Position numbers and translations under genes: made by a program
The notes under the pieces: generated by a model
Seen by the model: the letters and a program-made list of their open reading frames with translations, nothing else
Databases searched by the model: none
Told to the model about the DNA's origin: nothing
NCBI GenBank assembly: GCA_938074585.1
Contig: CALJEW010000140.1
Coordinates: forward strand, 1 to 8,785
Length of the DNA: 8,785 nt
Source of the DNA: an uncultured Rhodospirillales bacterium
Lineage (GTDB): Bacteria; Pseudomonadota; Alphaproteobacteria; Rhodospirillales; Casp-alpha2
Direction: 5' to 3'
Part shown: positions 1 through 7,749 of the stretch, one piece after another
Layout: each line of letters begins with the position of its first letter
Position numbering within the stretch: the stretch's first letter is position 1

Positions 1-1100
1 CAAAAAAGCCAAGTGGTGAGCGTCCAGCAACGCTTGTTCAAGTTGACACCGTAAAGGTTGTCCCATTTACACAAACGATTCCTGTAATTGGTCGGTTTGT
101 TGCCCGCAAAGCCGGCGTAGTTGCAGCGCGTGCAAAAGGGGCTGTTGGCAAAATCAACGTAGAGGTGGGTGACCGGATTGAAGCGGGGGCTGTGATGGCT
201 GTGCTTATTCGTGATCGCTTATTGTGGGAACGTAATTTATATCAGGCTGAAGTCGCTAATTACAAAGCACAAACAGAAACTAAAAAAGCTCGGATAAAAC
301 TCATTAAACAAGAATTGACCCGGTTGAACTCTCTGAAAAAGTCGCCAGCATTTTCGCAAGCCCGCTTGGATGATAAAAAACAAACCGTAATTGTTGCACA
401 AAGTGAAGCCGCAGAAACGCAAGCTCAGCTGCGGAAAGCCCAAGCTAATTTTAAACTGCGCCAAATTGACTATAACGATGGCGAAATCAAAGCCCCTTAC
501 GGTGGCGTTGTGACACAGAAGCATACTTCAGTTGGCTCTTACGTCAGTATTGGTTCTGCGGTATTTACATTGATTGATGATACAACGCTTGAGATTGAAG
601 CCGATGTACCCGCTGAACGCATCGGACGTTTAAAAGCGGGCGTTATGATCAATGTTAGCATTAACAGGATAAGCTCTATTAAAGCCGCTGTTCGGGCAGT
701 AGTGCCCGAAGAAAACCCACAAACCCGCACTCGAGCAGTCCGTTTCGAGCCCATTCAAATGATTGGTATTGAGAACTTAGCTGTGAACCAATCCGTCACT
801 TTGCACCTCCCATCTGGCGCACAACAAAATATGCTTTCCGTCCATAAAGATGCCATTTTAAACCGCCGTGGAAATCAGCTAGTGGTGATTGTCGACAATG
901 GCAAAGCGGTCTTCCGTCCGGTTCAATTAGGTGAAGCTTCTGGGAACCGATTTATTGTCCAAGGTGGCCTTAAAGATGGAGACGTAGTTGTTATTCGTGG
1001 CAACGAACGCCTGCGGCCGAAGCAATCAATACGATATAAAAGAATGCAAAAGCCAACAGTGGCAGCCACAAATACTACTAAGAAAAAAATTGAAAATTAA
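1..1100 (+). CDS. RND efflux periplasmic adaptor (membrane fusion protein), 5'-truncated
   Basis: This is the HlyD/AcrA-type adaptor that links an inner-membrane RND pump to an outer-membrane channel. The reading frame is open from position 3, so the gene starts upstream of the window. The GTG at 165 is an internal valine, not the start, and 365 residues are visible. The order seen is a first beta/lipoyl half (near AKGAVGKINVEVGDRIEAG, codons from about 129), then a long charged alpha-helical hairpin rich in K, E, Q and A (about 225-470). The second lipoyl half follows (IKAPYGGVVTQKHTSVGSYV, about 487-546), then beta-barrel and membrane-proximal domains up to a basic C-terminus. The N-terminal signal or lipid anchor is outside the window. 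The stop lies 5 nt before the transporter start, so the two are almost certainly co-transcribed. The family is certain; the substrate cannot be told from this sequence. Confidence 0.93.
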   Translation, partial: KKPSGERPATLVQVDTVKVVPFTQTIPVIGRFVARKAGVVAARAKGAVGKINVEVGDRIEAGAVMAVLIRDRLLWERNLYQAEVANYKAQTETKKARIKLIKQELTRLNSLKKSPAFSQARLDDKKQTVIVAQSEAAETQAQLRKAQANFKLRQIDYNDGEIKAPYGGVVTQKHTSVGSYVSIGSAVFTLIDDTTLEIEADVPAERIGRLKAGVMINVSINRISSIKAAVRAVVPEENPQTRTRAVRFEPIQMIGIENLAVNQSVTLHLPSGAQQNMLSVHKDAILNRRGNQLVVIVDNGKAVFRPVQLGEASGNRFIVQGGLKDGDVVVIRGNERLRPKQSIRYKRMQKPTVAATNTTKKKIEN

Positions 1101-1105
1101 GCAAA

Positions 1106-4100
1106 ATGAACCTTATTCGGATAGCGCTCGATAGACCGGTCGCAATTATAGCTAGCGTATTAATGGTGGTTATGTTTGGTTTGGTCGCACTTCAAGCGAT
1201 CCCTATTCAACTCATTCCCGACGTTCGAAAGCCCATCATCACTCTAACCACCAACTGGGCTGGGTCCGCCCCTGCTGAAGTTGAGCGCGAGATTACAAAC
1301 CGCCAAGAAGAAGTTTTTCGCGGTATTGAAGGGTTAGAGAAAATTATATCAACGTCCGAAGATGGACGTGCACGGGTAACACTAGAGTTCAAAATTGGCA
1401 CCAACATGGATAAATCATTGTTGTTGGTTGCCAACCGTTTGGACCGTGTTGATGGCTATCCATCTGAAGTAAAACAACCAACAATGCGAACGTCTGGGTC
1501 TGATGATAATCCTATTGCCTGGTTTACCATGGTCAAAGTTGCAAACGACGTCAAATCCATGCACACCTATGGCGACTTTGCTGAAGATACTATTAAGGAC
1601 AGCTTAGAACGGGTTCCGGGCGTCTCGCGCGTGAACGTTTATGGCGGCTCCCAGCAGCGCATGGAAATCATTGTTAACCCCGATAGCATGGCCCGTTATG
1701 GTTTAGTCGTTACTGAAGTTGTTGCAAAATTACGTGCTGCCAATGCGTCTGTTTCTGCGGGAGATATTGAAGAAGGAAAGCGCCGATATGTTGTTCGTAC
1801 AGAAGGTGAACTTTCTAAAATAGAACACGTTCGCGCCGTATTATTGAGATCAGAACGTGACACGACATCCGGGCGCATGGCGCGGGTCACCGTTGGTGAT
1901 ATTGCCGAAGTTAAGCTCAATTACAAAGACCCCGTCGCCCGCATTCGTTTTAATGGTCAGCCCGCAATGGCGGTCAACATAGTTCGTGAAAACGGGGCCA
2001 ACGTTATTCAGGTTATGGCCGGTATTAAACAAACCATTTCAGAATTAAACACTTCCGCTCTAGCCGACACCGGTTTGAAGTTGGTTCAAGTTTACGATGA
2101 AACCACATATATCAATTCATCTATTGAGTTGGTTCAACAAAACATTGTCGTTGGCGGGCTTTTAGCGGCCTTTATGCTGTTGATGTTTTTACGCTCAGGC
2201 GGGGCAACTTTGATTGTTTCCCTAGCCATTCCTATTTCAGTAATCGGTGCCTTTGTTGCTATGGCAGCTTTAGGGCGCTCGATTAACGTGATTTCATTAG
2301 CCGGCATTGCTTTTGCTGTGGGTATGGTGGTTGATGCGGCGATCGTTGTGCTGGAAAACATTTACCGCCACCGTGAACTAGGAAAATCGCGTTCTGAGGC
2401 CGCTTATTTAGGCGCGTCCCAGGTTTGGGGTGCTGTATTGGTTTCAGCCCTAACAACCGTAATGGTGTTCATTCCCATTTTAATTATGGAACTTGAAGTT
2501 GGGCAATTGTTCCGCGATATCGCCGTTGCCTTATCTGTGTCGGTTATGTTGTCATTACTGGTTGCGGTTTCGGTTATCCCTGCACTCTCCAACAGATTGC
2601 TTGGCAAAGATGCTGACACCACCGTCAAGCGTCTCCGCATCCCAGTTATTGATGATTTTGCAGAATGGTTTGTCTACGCTATCGTCGGGTTTACCCGCCG
2701 GGTGACAGCAAGCCGCGCACTAGCTCTTATGGTCGTTTTCGTCATTTGTGGATCTGGAGCATTCGTTACTTGGAAATTACTGCCTAAATTAGACTATTTA
2801 CCAACCGGCAATAAAAACCTGATCTTTGGCCTACTTGTCCCCCCTCCCGGTTATAACTTAAAAACGACAGTAGGCATTGCACAGCAATTCGAAGATACCG
2901 TACGTCCGCATTTATCAACTAAAGAAAAGCCGTTTGCAAAACAAGGTGAACACCCTAAATTATCGCGATTCTTTTTCGTCGCCTTCCGGGGTCGGACAAT
3001 TCTTGGGGCTCAAGCAGCTGATCCACGACGGGTTAAAGAGTTACTCCCCTACATGCGGAAAGCCGCTTTCCAAGAACCCGGAACCTTCGGGCTTGTTACA
3101 CAACAAGCGCTGTTTGGTCGTGGTATTGGCGGAAAACGCAGTATTGATTTCAATATATCAGGCCCGAATATGCAGAGTATTTTGGATGTAGCGCTTAAAA
3201 GCTTTAGCATGATCAATCAAATCATGCCAAGGTCCCAAGGCACACAAATGCGCCCCATACCTGGCCTAACCATGGGTGCTCCTGAAGTTCGCGTCCTTCC
3301 AGACCGCACGAAGCTGGCTGATAACGGTGTCTCTACTCGTGAATTGGGTGATACCATTGATGCTTTTAATGATGGTCTTAGGATTGCTGAAATTACCGTC
3401 GGATCAAGCCGCATGGATTTAACTTTAAAAGGCCGTGTTGGTGAAATTATTGAAACACAGGGCATTAACAACCTACCCATTGTCACCCGATCAGGAAAAA
3501 TTATTCCAGCCAGCTCTTTGGCGAATGTCATAGTGACATCTGGGCCCACAGAGATCCGTCATATTGAACGTGAACGGACAGTAACCTTACAAATAAACCC
3601 TCCCGGCCAAATTCCTTTGCAGGAGGTGATTGATGAGCTCAATGATAAAGTCATAACCAAAATTAAAGCAGATGGATTGCCTAGCGGAATAAAAATCAAT
3701 TTAAGTGGGACTGCGGATCAATTGAGTAAAACTAAAGAAGCAATCCAAGTTGATTTGCTTATGGCTTTGGTTATTGTTTATTTGGTCATGGCCGTTTTAT
3801 TTGAGAGCTTTTGGTATCCCTTGATCATAATGCTGTCAGTACCCTTGGCAACAGCCGGCGGTGTTCTTGGATTATGGCTGGTCAACTTACAAAAGTTCCA
3901 AGCCCTAGATATGCTGACGTTGCTGGGTTTCGTGATTTTAATCGGAATCGTTGTCAACAATGCCATTTTGTTGGTGCATCAGACTTTATTTCATATACGT
4001 GATGAAGGCATGGACGTTGCCAGCGCGACACTTGAAGCCACTCGAAACCGAATTAGGCCGATTTTCATGTCTACCTTAACAAGTGTGTTTGGAATGATGC

Positions 4101-4300
4101 CCTTGGTCTTATTCCCGGGTGCCGGGTCTGAGCTTTATAGGGGCTTAGGCTCAGTTGTATTGGGTGGCCTAGCCCTTTCAGCGGTTCTAACACTGCTAAT
4201 CGTGCCCCCGTTATTGACACTGTTCGCAGGTTTTTTGGAACGCAATCGTGCCAACAAAGCTCTTCCTGCAAAAGTATTTGTTCAAGATTTAGCCAAATAA
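1106..4300 (+). CDS. RND-family efflux transporter permease (HAE1/AcrB-like)
   Basis: This is a proton-driven inner-membrane exporter that works as a trimer with the preceding adaptor. The 1064 residues are full length for the family, with the expected duplicated plan. TM1 is at about 12-30, the first large periplasmic loop at 31-340, TM2-TM6 at 343-498, TM7 at about 538-556, the second loop at 557-880 and TM8-TM12 at 882-1040. The TM4 motif reads GMVVDAAIVVLENI with Asp410. The second Asp found in AcrB (D407-D408) is Ala411 here. The TM10 motif reads GIVVNNAILLV, with Asn where AcrB has Lys940. The loops keep RND features such as ERVPGVSRVNVYGG (168-181). No good Shine-Dalgarno precedes the ATG, and the 5-nt gap suggests translational coupling to the adaptor. 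Drug, lipid or solvent export is possible. CzcA-type metal export is unlikely because the TM4 motif differs. Confidence 0.96.
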   Translation: MNLIRIALDRPVAIIASVLMVVMFGLVALQAIPIQLIPDVRKPIITLTTNWAGSAPAEVEREITNRQEEVFRGIEGLEKIISTSEDGRARVTLEFKIGTNMDKSLLLVANRLDRVDGYPSEVKQPTMRTSGSDDNPIAWFTMVKVANDVKSMHTYGDFAEDTIKDSLERVPGVSRVNVYGGSQQRMEIIVNPDSMARYGLVVTEVVAKLRAANASVSAGDIEEGKRRYVVRTEGELSKIEHVRAVLLRSERDTTSGRMARVTVGDIAEVKLNYKDPVARIRFNGQPAMAVNIVRENGANVIQVMAGIKQTISELNTSALADTGLKLVQVYDETTYINSSIELVQQNIVVGGLLAAFMLLMFLRSGGATLIVSLAIPISVIGAFVAMAALGRSINVISLAGIAFAVGMVVDAAIVVLENIYRHRELGKSRSEAAYLGASQVWGAVLVSALTTVMVFIPILIMELEVGQLFRDIAVALSVSVMLSLLVAVSVIPALSNRLLGKDADTTVKRLRIPVIDDFAEWFVYAIVGFTRRVTASRALALMVVFVICGSGAFVTWKLLPKLDYLPTGNKNLIFGLLVPPPGYNLKTTVGIAQQFEDTVRPHLSTKEKPFAKQGEHPKLSRFFFVAFRGRTILGAQAADPRRVKELLPYMRKAAFQEPGTFGLVTQQALFGRGIGGKRSIDFNISGPNMQSILDVALKSFSMINQIMPRSQGTQMRPIPGLTMGAPEVRVLPDRTKLADNGVSTRELGDTIDAFNDGLRIAEITVGSSRMDLTLKGRVGEIIETQGINNLPIVTRSGKIIPASSLANVIVTSGPTEIRHIERERTVTLQINPPGQIPLQEVIDELNDKVITKIKADGLPSGIKINLSGTADQLSKTKEAIQVDLLMALVIVYLVMAVLFESFWYPLIIMLSVPLATAGGVLGLWLVNLQKFQALDMLTLLGFVILIGIVVNNAILLVHQTLFHIRDEGMDVASATLEATRNRIRPIFMSTLTSVFGMMPLVLFPGAGSELYRGLGSVVLGGLALSAVLTLLIVPPLLTLFAGFLERNRANKALPAKVFVQDLAK

Positions 4301-4339
4301 AAGGTATGAAGATTAGTGACCTGATAAACTACTTTTAGA

Positions 4340-4567
4340 TTAAGCCTGTTTGGTCATAGTAATTTTGAATACTCCATCTTCTTCTGTTGAAGATGTAAGG
4401 TCGTGCCCGGTGTTTTCACAAAAAACTTCGAAATCTTTAGGCGCTGCAGGATCCGTTGCTAAAATCTCAAGAATATCGCCCGGAATTAATTCCTTAATCG
4501 CTTTGTTTGCCTTCAATACAGGCAATGGACAACTAAGTCCTTTTAGGTCGAGAATGTTGGTGGTCAT
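4340..4567 (-). CDS. TusA/SirA-family sulfur carrier (sulfurtransferase) protein
   Basis: This is a 75-residue cytoplasmic protein, the usual size for a single-domain TusA. It has the hallmark CPxP motif near the N-terminus (LKGLSCPLPVLKA, Cys13-Pro14-Leu15-Pro16), whose cysteine carries persulfide sulfur in this family. The following helix (KANKAIKEL), the central strand (DILEILATDP) and the KDFEVFCENTGHDL segment match the TusA alpha/beta sandwich. Cys50 is an additional cysteine. TusA members pass sulfane sulfur to tRNA thiolation, molybdenum cofactor synthesis or sulfur-oxidation enzymes; which of these applies is not visible. An AAAGGGG stretch lies about 10 nt before the ATG as a weakly spaced ribosome site. 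The gene is divergent from a persulfide dioxygenase-rhodanese fusion, which supports a role in persulfide trafficking. Its 3' end faces the efflux operon, 39 nt from that operon's stop. YedF-like or other CPxP proteins are alternatives. Confidence 0.93.
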   Translation of the reverse strand: MTTNILDLKGLSCPLPVLKANKAIKELIPGDILEILATDPAAPKDFEVFCENTGHDLTSSTEEDGVFKITMTKQA

Positions 4568-4749
4568 GCAGAAGCGACCCCTTTGCTGTTTTTAATTACT
4601 TTAGAACTTAATGCAATGTAATCCTTGGACAAGTCTTTCGTGTAAAAAAACCATGTATTAACTGAGAGAACTTTATATTTAGACACTTGATTTAGAGCGT
4701 AATATATGCAGAACGTTCTTACTATAGTTATTATATGATGGGGTTAATT
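4568..4749. promoter_or_regulatory. Divergent promoter region between the TusA-like gene and the dioxygenase-rhodanese gene
   Basis: This AT-rich spacer of about 180 bp must hold the start sites for both divergent genes. It contains a perfect 10-bp palindrome, AGAACGTTCT, at 4710-4719, about 30 bp before the chosen dioxygenase start. That is a plausible position for an operator. I could not pick a convincing -35/-10 pair on either strand. In other alphaproteobacteria persulfide-oxidation genes are often controlled by sulfide-sensing ArsR-type repressors (BigR/SqrR), but no such gene is in this window and the palindrome is not an obvious BigR site. Confidence 0.5.
4740..4743 (+). promoter_or_regulatory. 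Ribosome binding site deciding the dioxygenase start
   Basis: GGGG at 4740-4743 sits 6 nt before the ATG at 4750. The two earlier in-frame ATGs (4735 and 4738) have no purine-rich sequence upstream. The start at 4750 also gives an N-terminus of MIFRQFFE, which fits the usual ETHE1-family beginning. Confidence 0.5.
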
Positions 4750-5787
4750 ATGATATTTCGACAGTTTTTTGAAAGCGTTTCAAGCACATACACGTATCTG
4801 ATCGCGAGTCGCAAAGGCGGAGAAGCACTATTAATTGACCCCGTTATTGAAAAAGTAGATTTATACATGCGGGTTTTGTCTGAATTGGACCTAAGACTTA
4901 TAAAGGCCGTCGATACCCATTGCCATGCTGACCATATTACAGCCCTTGGCCGTTTAAGAGATGAAACCCATTGCGTTACGGTAATGGGAAGAAACACAGA
5001 TGTAGACGTTGTTTCTATGCGCGTCGACGATGGTGACAGCATTGATATTGAAAACATTTCACTGCAAGTTCTCTTCACTCCCGGACATACATCCGATTCC
5101 TATTGTTTCCGGATGGAAGATCGCATCTTTACCGGCGATACCCTATTAATTCGCGGAACAGGACGCACAGATTTCCAGCAAGGAAATCCTCACGATGCCT
5201 ACAATTCATTATTTGGTAAAATATTAACCTTACCCGACGACATACTTGTTTACCCGGGCCACGATTATAAAGGTGAAACGGTCAGCACAATCGGTGAAGA
5301 AAAAGCCTTTAACCCGCGCCTTCAAGTCAGCTCCGCCGATGCATATGCTGAAATTATGAATAATTTAAACTTACCCAATCCGAAATTGATGGATGAGGCT
5401 GTTCCTGCTAATTTGGCCATTGGGTTTCATGCCGATGATCCTATGATTGCTGAATGTTCTTTAACTTGTGTACAGGCTCAATCAAAGCTTGGCGATGATC
5501 AAACTTTATTTGTTGATTTGCGTGAAAGTAGCGAGCGCGAGCGCGATGGTATTATCCCCAGTTCCGTTCACGCCCCCTACCCCGCAATCGAAAGCGCCAT
5601 AAAACCAGGTGGGTTACTGCATGCAATGTCAACACAAACCGGCAAAATGCTGTTGCTTTATTGTGCTTATGGCGAACGGTCCGCGTTGGCACTAAAGGAC
5701 GTTAAAGCGGCTGGTATAGATAATGCGTGTCATCTTACAGGCGGTATTGATGCGTGGACAAAATCAAGGTCACCATTAGAGTTTTAA
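4750..5787 (+). CDS. Persulfide dioxygenase (ETHE1-like) fused to a C-terminal rhodanese domain
   Basis: This is a two-domain cytoplasmic enzyme of 345 residues from the ATG at 4750; an in-frame ATG at 4735 would give 350. Residues 1 to about 235 are a metallo-beta-lactamase fold of the ETHE1 type. THCHADH holds His57, His59, Asp61 and His62. PGHTSDS gives His113, FTGD gives Asp130 and PGHDY gives His171. The ETHE1 signature RGTGRTDFQQG is present at 135-145. ETHE1 enzymes use a mononuclear Fe(II) held by two His and one Asp to oxidise glutathione persulfide to sulfite and glutathione. Residues from about 250 form a rhodanese domain with DLRE, the active-site loop CAYGERS (catalytic Cys305) and the closing HLTGGIDAW. 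Such fusions (PRF proteins) are known, for example in Burkholderia, and couple thiosulfate/persulfide sulfur transfer to persulfide oxidation. The gene is divergent from a TusA-like gene and overlaps the convergent hydrolase gene by 12 nt. Confidence 0.94.
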   Translation: MIFRQFFESVSSTYTYLIASRKGGEALLIDPVIEKVDLYMRVLSELDLRLIKAVDTHCHADHITALGRLRDETHCVTVMGRNTDVDVVSMRVDDGDSIDIENISLQVLFTPGHTSDSYCFRMEDRIFTGDTLLIRGTGRTDFQQGNPHDAYNSLFGKILTLPDDILVYPGHDYKGETVSTIGEEKAFNPRLQVSSADAYAEIMNNLNLPNPKLMDEAVPANLAIGFHADDPMIAECSLTCVQAQSKLGDDQTLFVDLRESSERERDGIIPSSVHAPYPAIESAIKPGGLLHAMSTQTGKMLLLYCAYGERSALALKDVKAAGIDNACHLTGGIDAWTKSRSPLEF

Positions 5788-6831
5788 ACACGAAGTTGTT
5801 TTAGAAGATTGTTGGAAATAGTGAATACCGGACGCACAAATCTTGCGCTCAACCCGACCTAAATGTTCTAAGTGATGAATGTGGGCTAGGGATTCTCCTA
5901 TTGCAAAGAACAGCTGATGCGTATCAAACTTACGATGAAACAGAGCATTTAAAACAACCACTCCTGTCGCAGGCACCGCGCATGCCACCCATGCCGCGTC
6001 TAAGCGCTCTTCATGGTGAGCCGTCAGATCATCAAGCCGGCCTAACAAGCCATAAAACGGCCAATCGTGACTAGGTAAAACCAAAGTATCGTCTGGCAAA
6101 TGTTTAAATTTTTTCAAGCTGTCCAAAAATTGCGCCAGCGGATTAGCCGTTGGTTGCTGAGGCCAAACACTAACATTTGGGCTAATACGTGGCAAAACTT
6201 GATCACCCGAAATTAAAATTTTTGCATCACCACAATATAAACATGCATGCTCGGGCGAATGCCCCGTACCAATGATGATGCGCCAAATGCGGCCTCCAAT
6301 GTCTATATCATCACCTTCTGAAATGCGGTTAAAGCTGTTAGGGATTGGCGAGACTATAGACGGAAAACGCCCTATACGATTATTAACCTGTGCTGACATT
6401 TCATCATCAAACCCAGCGCCTCGATAAAATGATAAAGTCTCATCTAATTGCCCTTTACCATCATCCAAATAAGACATTCGTGCATGAGACCATTCGGTCA
6501 TAGGCATCCACAATTTAACACCAAATTCGGCACACATCCATCCAGCAAGCCCAACATGGTCGGGATGAAAATGAGTAACAATTATGCGTTTAAGCGGTTT
6601 ATCGGCTGAAAAATAGGTTGCGGCTAATGTATGCCATGCAGCTTTAACTTCATCACGGGCAATGCCCGTATCGACAACCGTCCAGCCATCGCCATCTTCC
6701 AAAAGCCAGAGATTAATATGGTTTAATGCAAAGGGTAGCGGCATCCGCAGCCAATAAACACCTGGAGCGACTTCAAAGGTTGTCCCCATTTCGGGAACGG
6801 TTTTTCCAAATAAATATTCAGGTTTGTACAT
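5776..6831 (-). CDS. Metallo-beta-lactamase-fold metallo-hydrolase
   Basis: This is a cytoplasmic binuclear-metal hydrolase of 351 residues with no signal peptide. The metal-binding set is complete: THFHPDH (His87, His89, Asp91, His92), His191 in GTGHSPEH, Asp210 in ISGDQVL and His255 in PSHDW. The first 260 residues make the catalytic domain. The remaining 90 (HHEERLDAAW onward) are helical and resemble the small C-terminal winged-helix-like domain of LACTB2-type and related MBL proteins. It lacks the ETHE1 signature, so it is not a second persulfide dioxygenase. The substrate is unknown; thioesters, lactones or phosphodiesters are family options. The ATG has only a weak AAAG upstream, and its leader contains a terminator-like hairpin at 6855-6902. 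The last four codons overlap the end of the convergent dioxygenase gene. A glyoxalase II-type role is possible but unproven. Confidence 0.9.
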   Translation of the reverse strand: MYKPEYLFGKTVPEMGTTFEVAPGVYWLRMPLPFALNHINLWLLEDGDGWTVVDTGIARDEVKAAWHTLAATYFSADKPLKRIIVTHFHPDHVGLAGWMCAEFGVKLWMPMTEWSHARMSYLDDGKGQLDETLSFYRGAGFDDEMSAQVNNRIGRFPSIVSPIPNSFNRISEGDDIDIGGRIWRIIIGTGHSPEHACLYCGDAKILISGDQVLPRISPNVSVWPQQPTANPLAQFLDSLKKFKHLPDDTLVLPSHDWPFYGLLGRLDDLTAHHEERLDAAWVACAVPATGVVVLNALFHRKFDTHQLFFAIGESLAHIHHLEHLGRVERKICASGIHYFQQSSKTTSCLKL

Positions 6832-6854
6832 ACTTTAGATATACGGGGCAAAAC

Positions 6855-6902
6855 CAAAAAAGAAAGACCAATCCACTCTAAAGCAAAACCGGAGTGGATG
6901 GT
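6855..6902 (-). terminator. Rho-independent terminator after the 249-residue gene, lying in the hydrolase leader
   Basis: The arms ATCCACTC (6871-6878) and GAGTGGAT (6892-6899) pair perfectly around a 13-nt loop. Two further C-G pairs follow outside one bulged base. Read on the minus strand the stem is followed by TCTTTCTTTTTT, the U-tract of an intrinsic terminator; the plus strand has no such run. It lies about 77 nt after the stop of the unknown gene and only about 20 nt before the hydrolase ATG. It either ends the upstream operon or acts as an attenuator for the hydrolase. Folding energy was not computed. Confidence 0.72.
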
Positions 6903-6978
6903 TACATTATTTGACCGTAGCTTTGTGGAAAAAATAAGTTAGAACGTATTCAAAGACTCACAAATCTCAGAATATATT

Positions 6979-7728
6979 CTAATGCACATCGCGTAATTGA
7001 GTTTGTTGACTAATAATATGGCGCAGTTCTTCTTTAATGATTTCTGTATGACGGGTTGGTTCTGCTTGTAAGACGGCAGATACAATATGGTTACGTACCG
7101 GTTTCGGCAAGCGCTCTATATTCTCGAGAATCAAAAACTTCACACTGGGGCGCACATTCGCTGACAACATCAAGCTCACCACAAGCTTCTGCCGAATGTT
7201 ATGACGCATATTTCCGGCCTCTGTCAGCTCAAAGAATTCATGGACAAATTGACGAGGGGCAATAGATCCTTCCATTAAGCTGTGTAAATTTTCACGCAAA
7301 ACAGACGTATATTGCTGACGGGTTTGAATAATAAATTTCGATGTATGGTGGCGGACCTTAGCTATTGATGCAGGGTTAAACGCCTGATCCGTAATGTATT
7401 TGAGGCATTCTTTGACCATATCATGGCGCGATGTTTCACCAACAATTAGAGCAACGCCACTAATTAATTTAATGGATGCCCCTAAAGGCGACAGACGGGC
7501 AGCAGCAGCCAAAGCCATCGGTGCTTCCGGGTCGCGCGTTGCCATCATTGCCAAAGACAGAGGGTCTTCAATGCCGCACAAATCAATATTGTGGTTAAGA
7601 AGGTTTTCAGGGACCAACATGCGCTGATCTTCGCCAGGCACCAAAATAGGATGGCTGAATTTATAGTTTTTTTTGATTTCCAAAGCGGCACTTAAGCCGT
7701 CTTGAGTAATCCCTAATGAATTATTCAT
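6979..7728 (-). CDS. Conserved-looking protein of unknown function, 249 residues
   Basis: I do not recognise this protein with certainty. It is soluble and mostly helical by eye, with no signal peptide. The only hydrophobic stretch (ISGVALIVG, 89-97) is too short for a membrane span. Residues 50-97 contain an Ala/Leu-rich helical segment (DPLSLAMMATRDPEAPMALAAA). Residues 130-240 are dense in charged and aromatic side chains and contain FVHEFFELTEAGNMRHNIRQK (160-180), then NVRPSVKFLILENIERLP (191-208). This half reads like a conserved helical domain of protein-protein or nucleotide-binding type, but no catalytic motif is apparent. A GGGGGG run at 7732-7737 just before the ATG serves as a ribosome site. 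The gene follows the XRE regulator by 21 nt, so the two should form one operon ended by the hairpin at 6855-6902. A HEAT-like or signalling adaptor role is only a guess. Confidence 0.8.
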   Translation of the reverse strand: MNNSLGITQDGLSAALEIKKNYKFSHPILVPGEDQRMLVPENLLNHNIDLCGIEDPLSLAMMATRDPEAPMALAAAARLSPLGASIKLISGVALIVGETSRHDMVKECLKYITDQAFNPASIAKVRHHTSKFIIQTRQQYTSVLRENLHSLMEGSIAPRQFVHEFFELTEAGNMRHNIRQKLVVSLMLSANVRPSVKFLILENIERLPKPVRNHIVSAVLQAEPTRHTEIIKEELRHIISQQTQLRDVH

Positions 7729-7749
7729 ATACCCCCCAGAGGCTGCTCA

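Noticed and set aside
165..1100. GTG at 165 as the start of the adaptor gene
   Set aside because: The same frame is open back to position 3 and encodes typical adaptor sequence, including the first part of the lipoyl domain, so 165 is internal.
3217..3549. 110-codon open frame on the minus strand inside the RND transporter gene
   Set aside because: It is antisense to a well-conserved transporter domain, has low-complexity Ser/Arg/Pro content and has no ribosome site; it is a shadow of the real gene.
4301..4339. Possible terminator between the efflux operon and the TusA-like gene
   Set aside because: Only very short, weak pairings (for example TTAGT/ACTA) are visible and no T-run follows, so an intrinsic terminator is not supported.
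4715..4730. Possible alphaproteobacterial LexA box (GTTC-N7-GTTC) near the dioxygenase start
   Set aside because: After GTTC at 4715 the second half-site is GTTA at the wrong spacing (N8), so the consensus is not met.
4731..5078. 115-codon open frame on the minus strand over the start of the dioxygenase gene
   Set aside because: It lies opposite the metal-binding motifs of ETHE1 and has Ser/Thr-rich nonsense composition.
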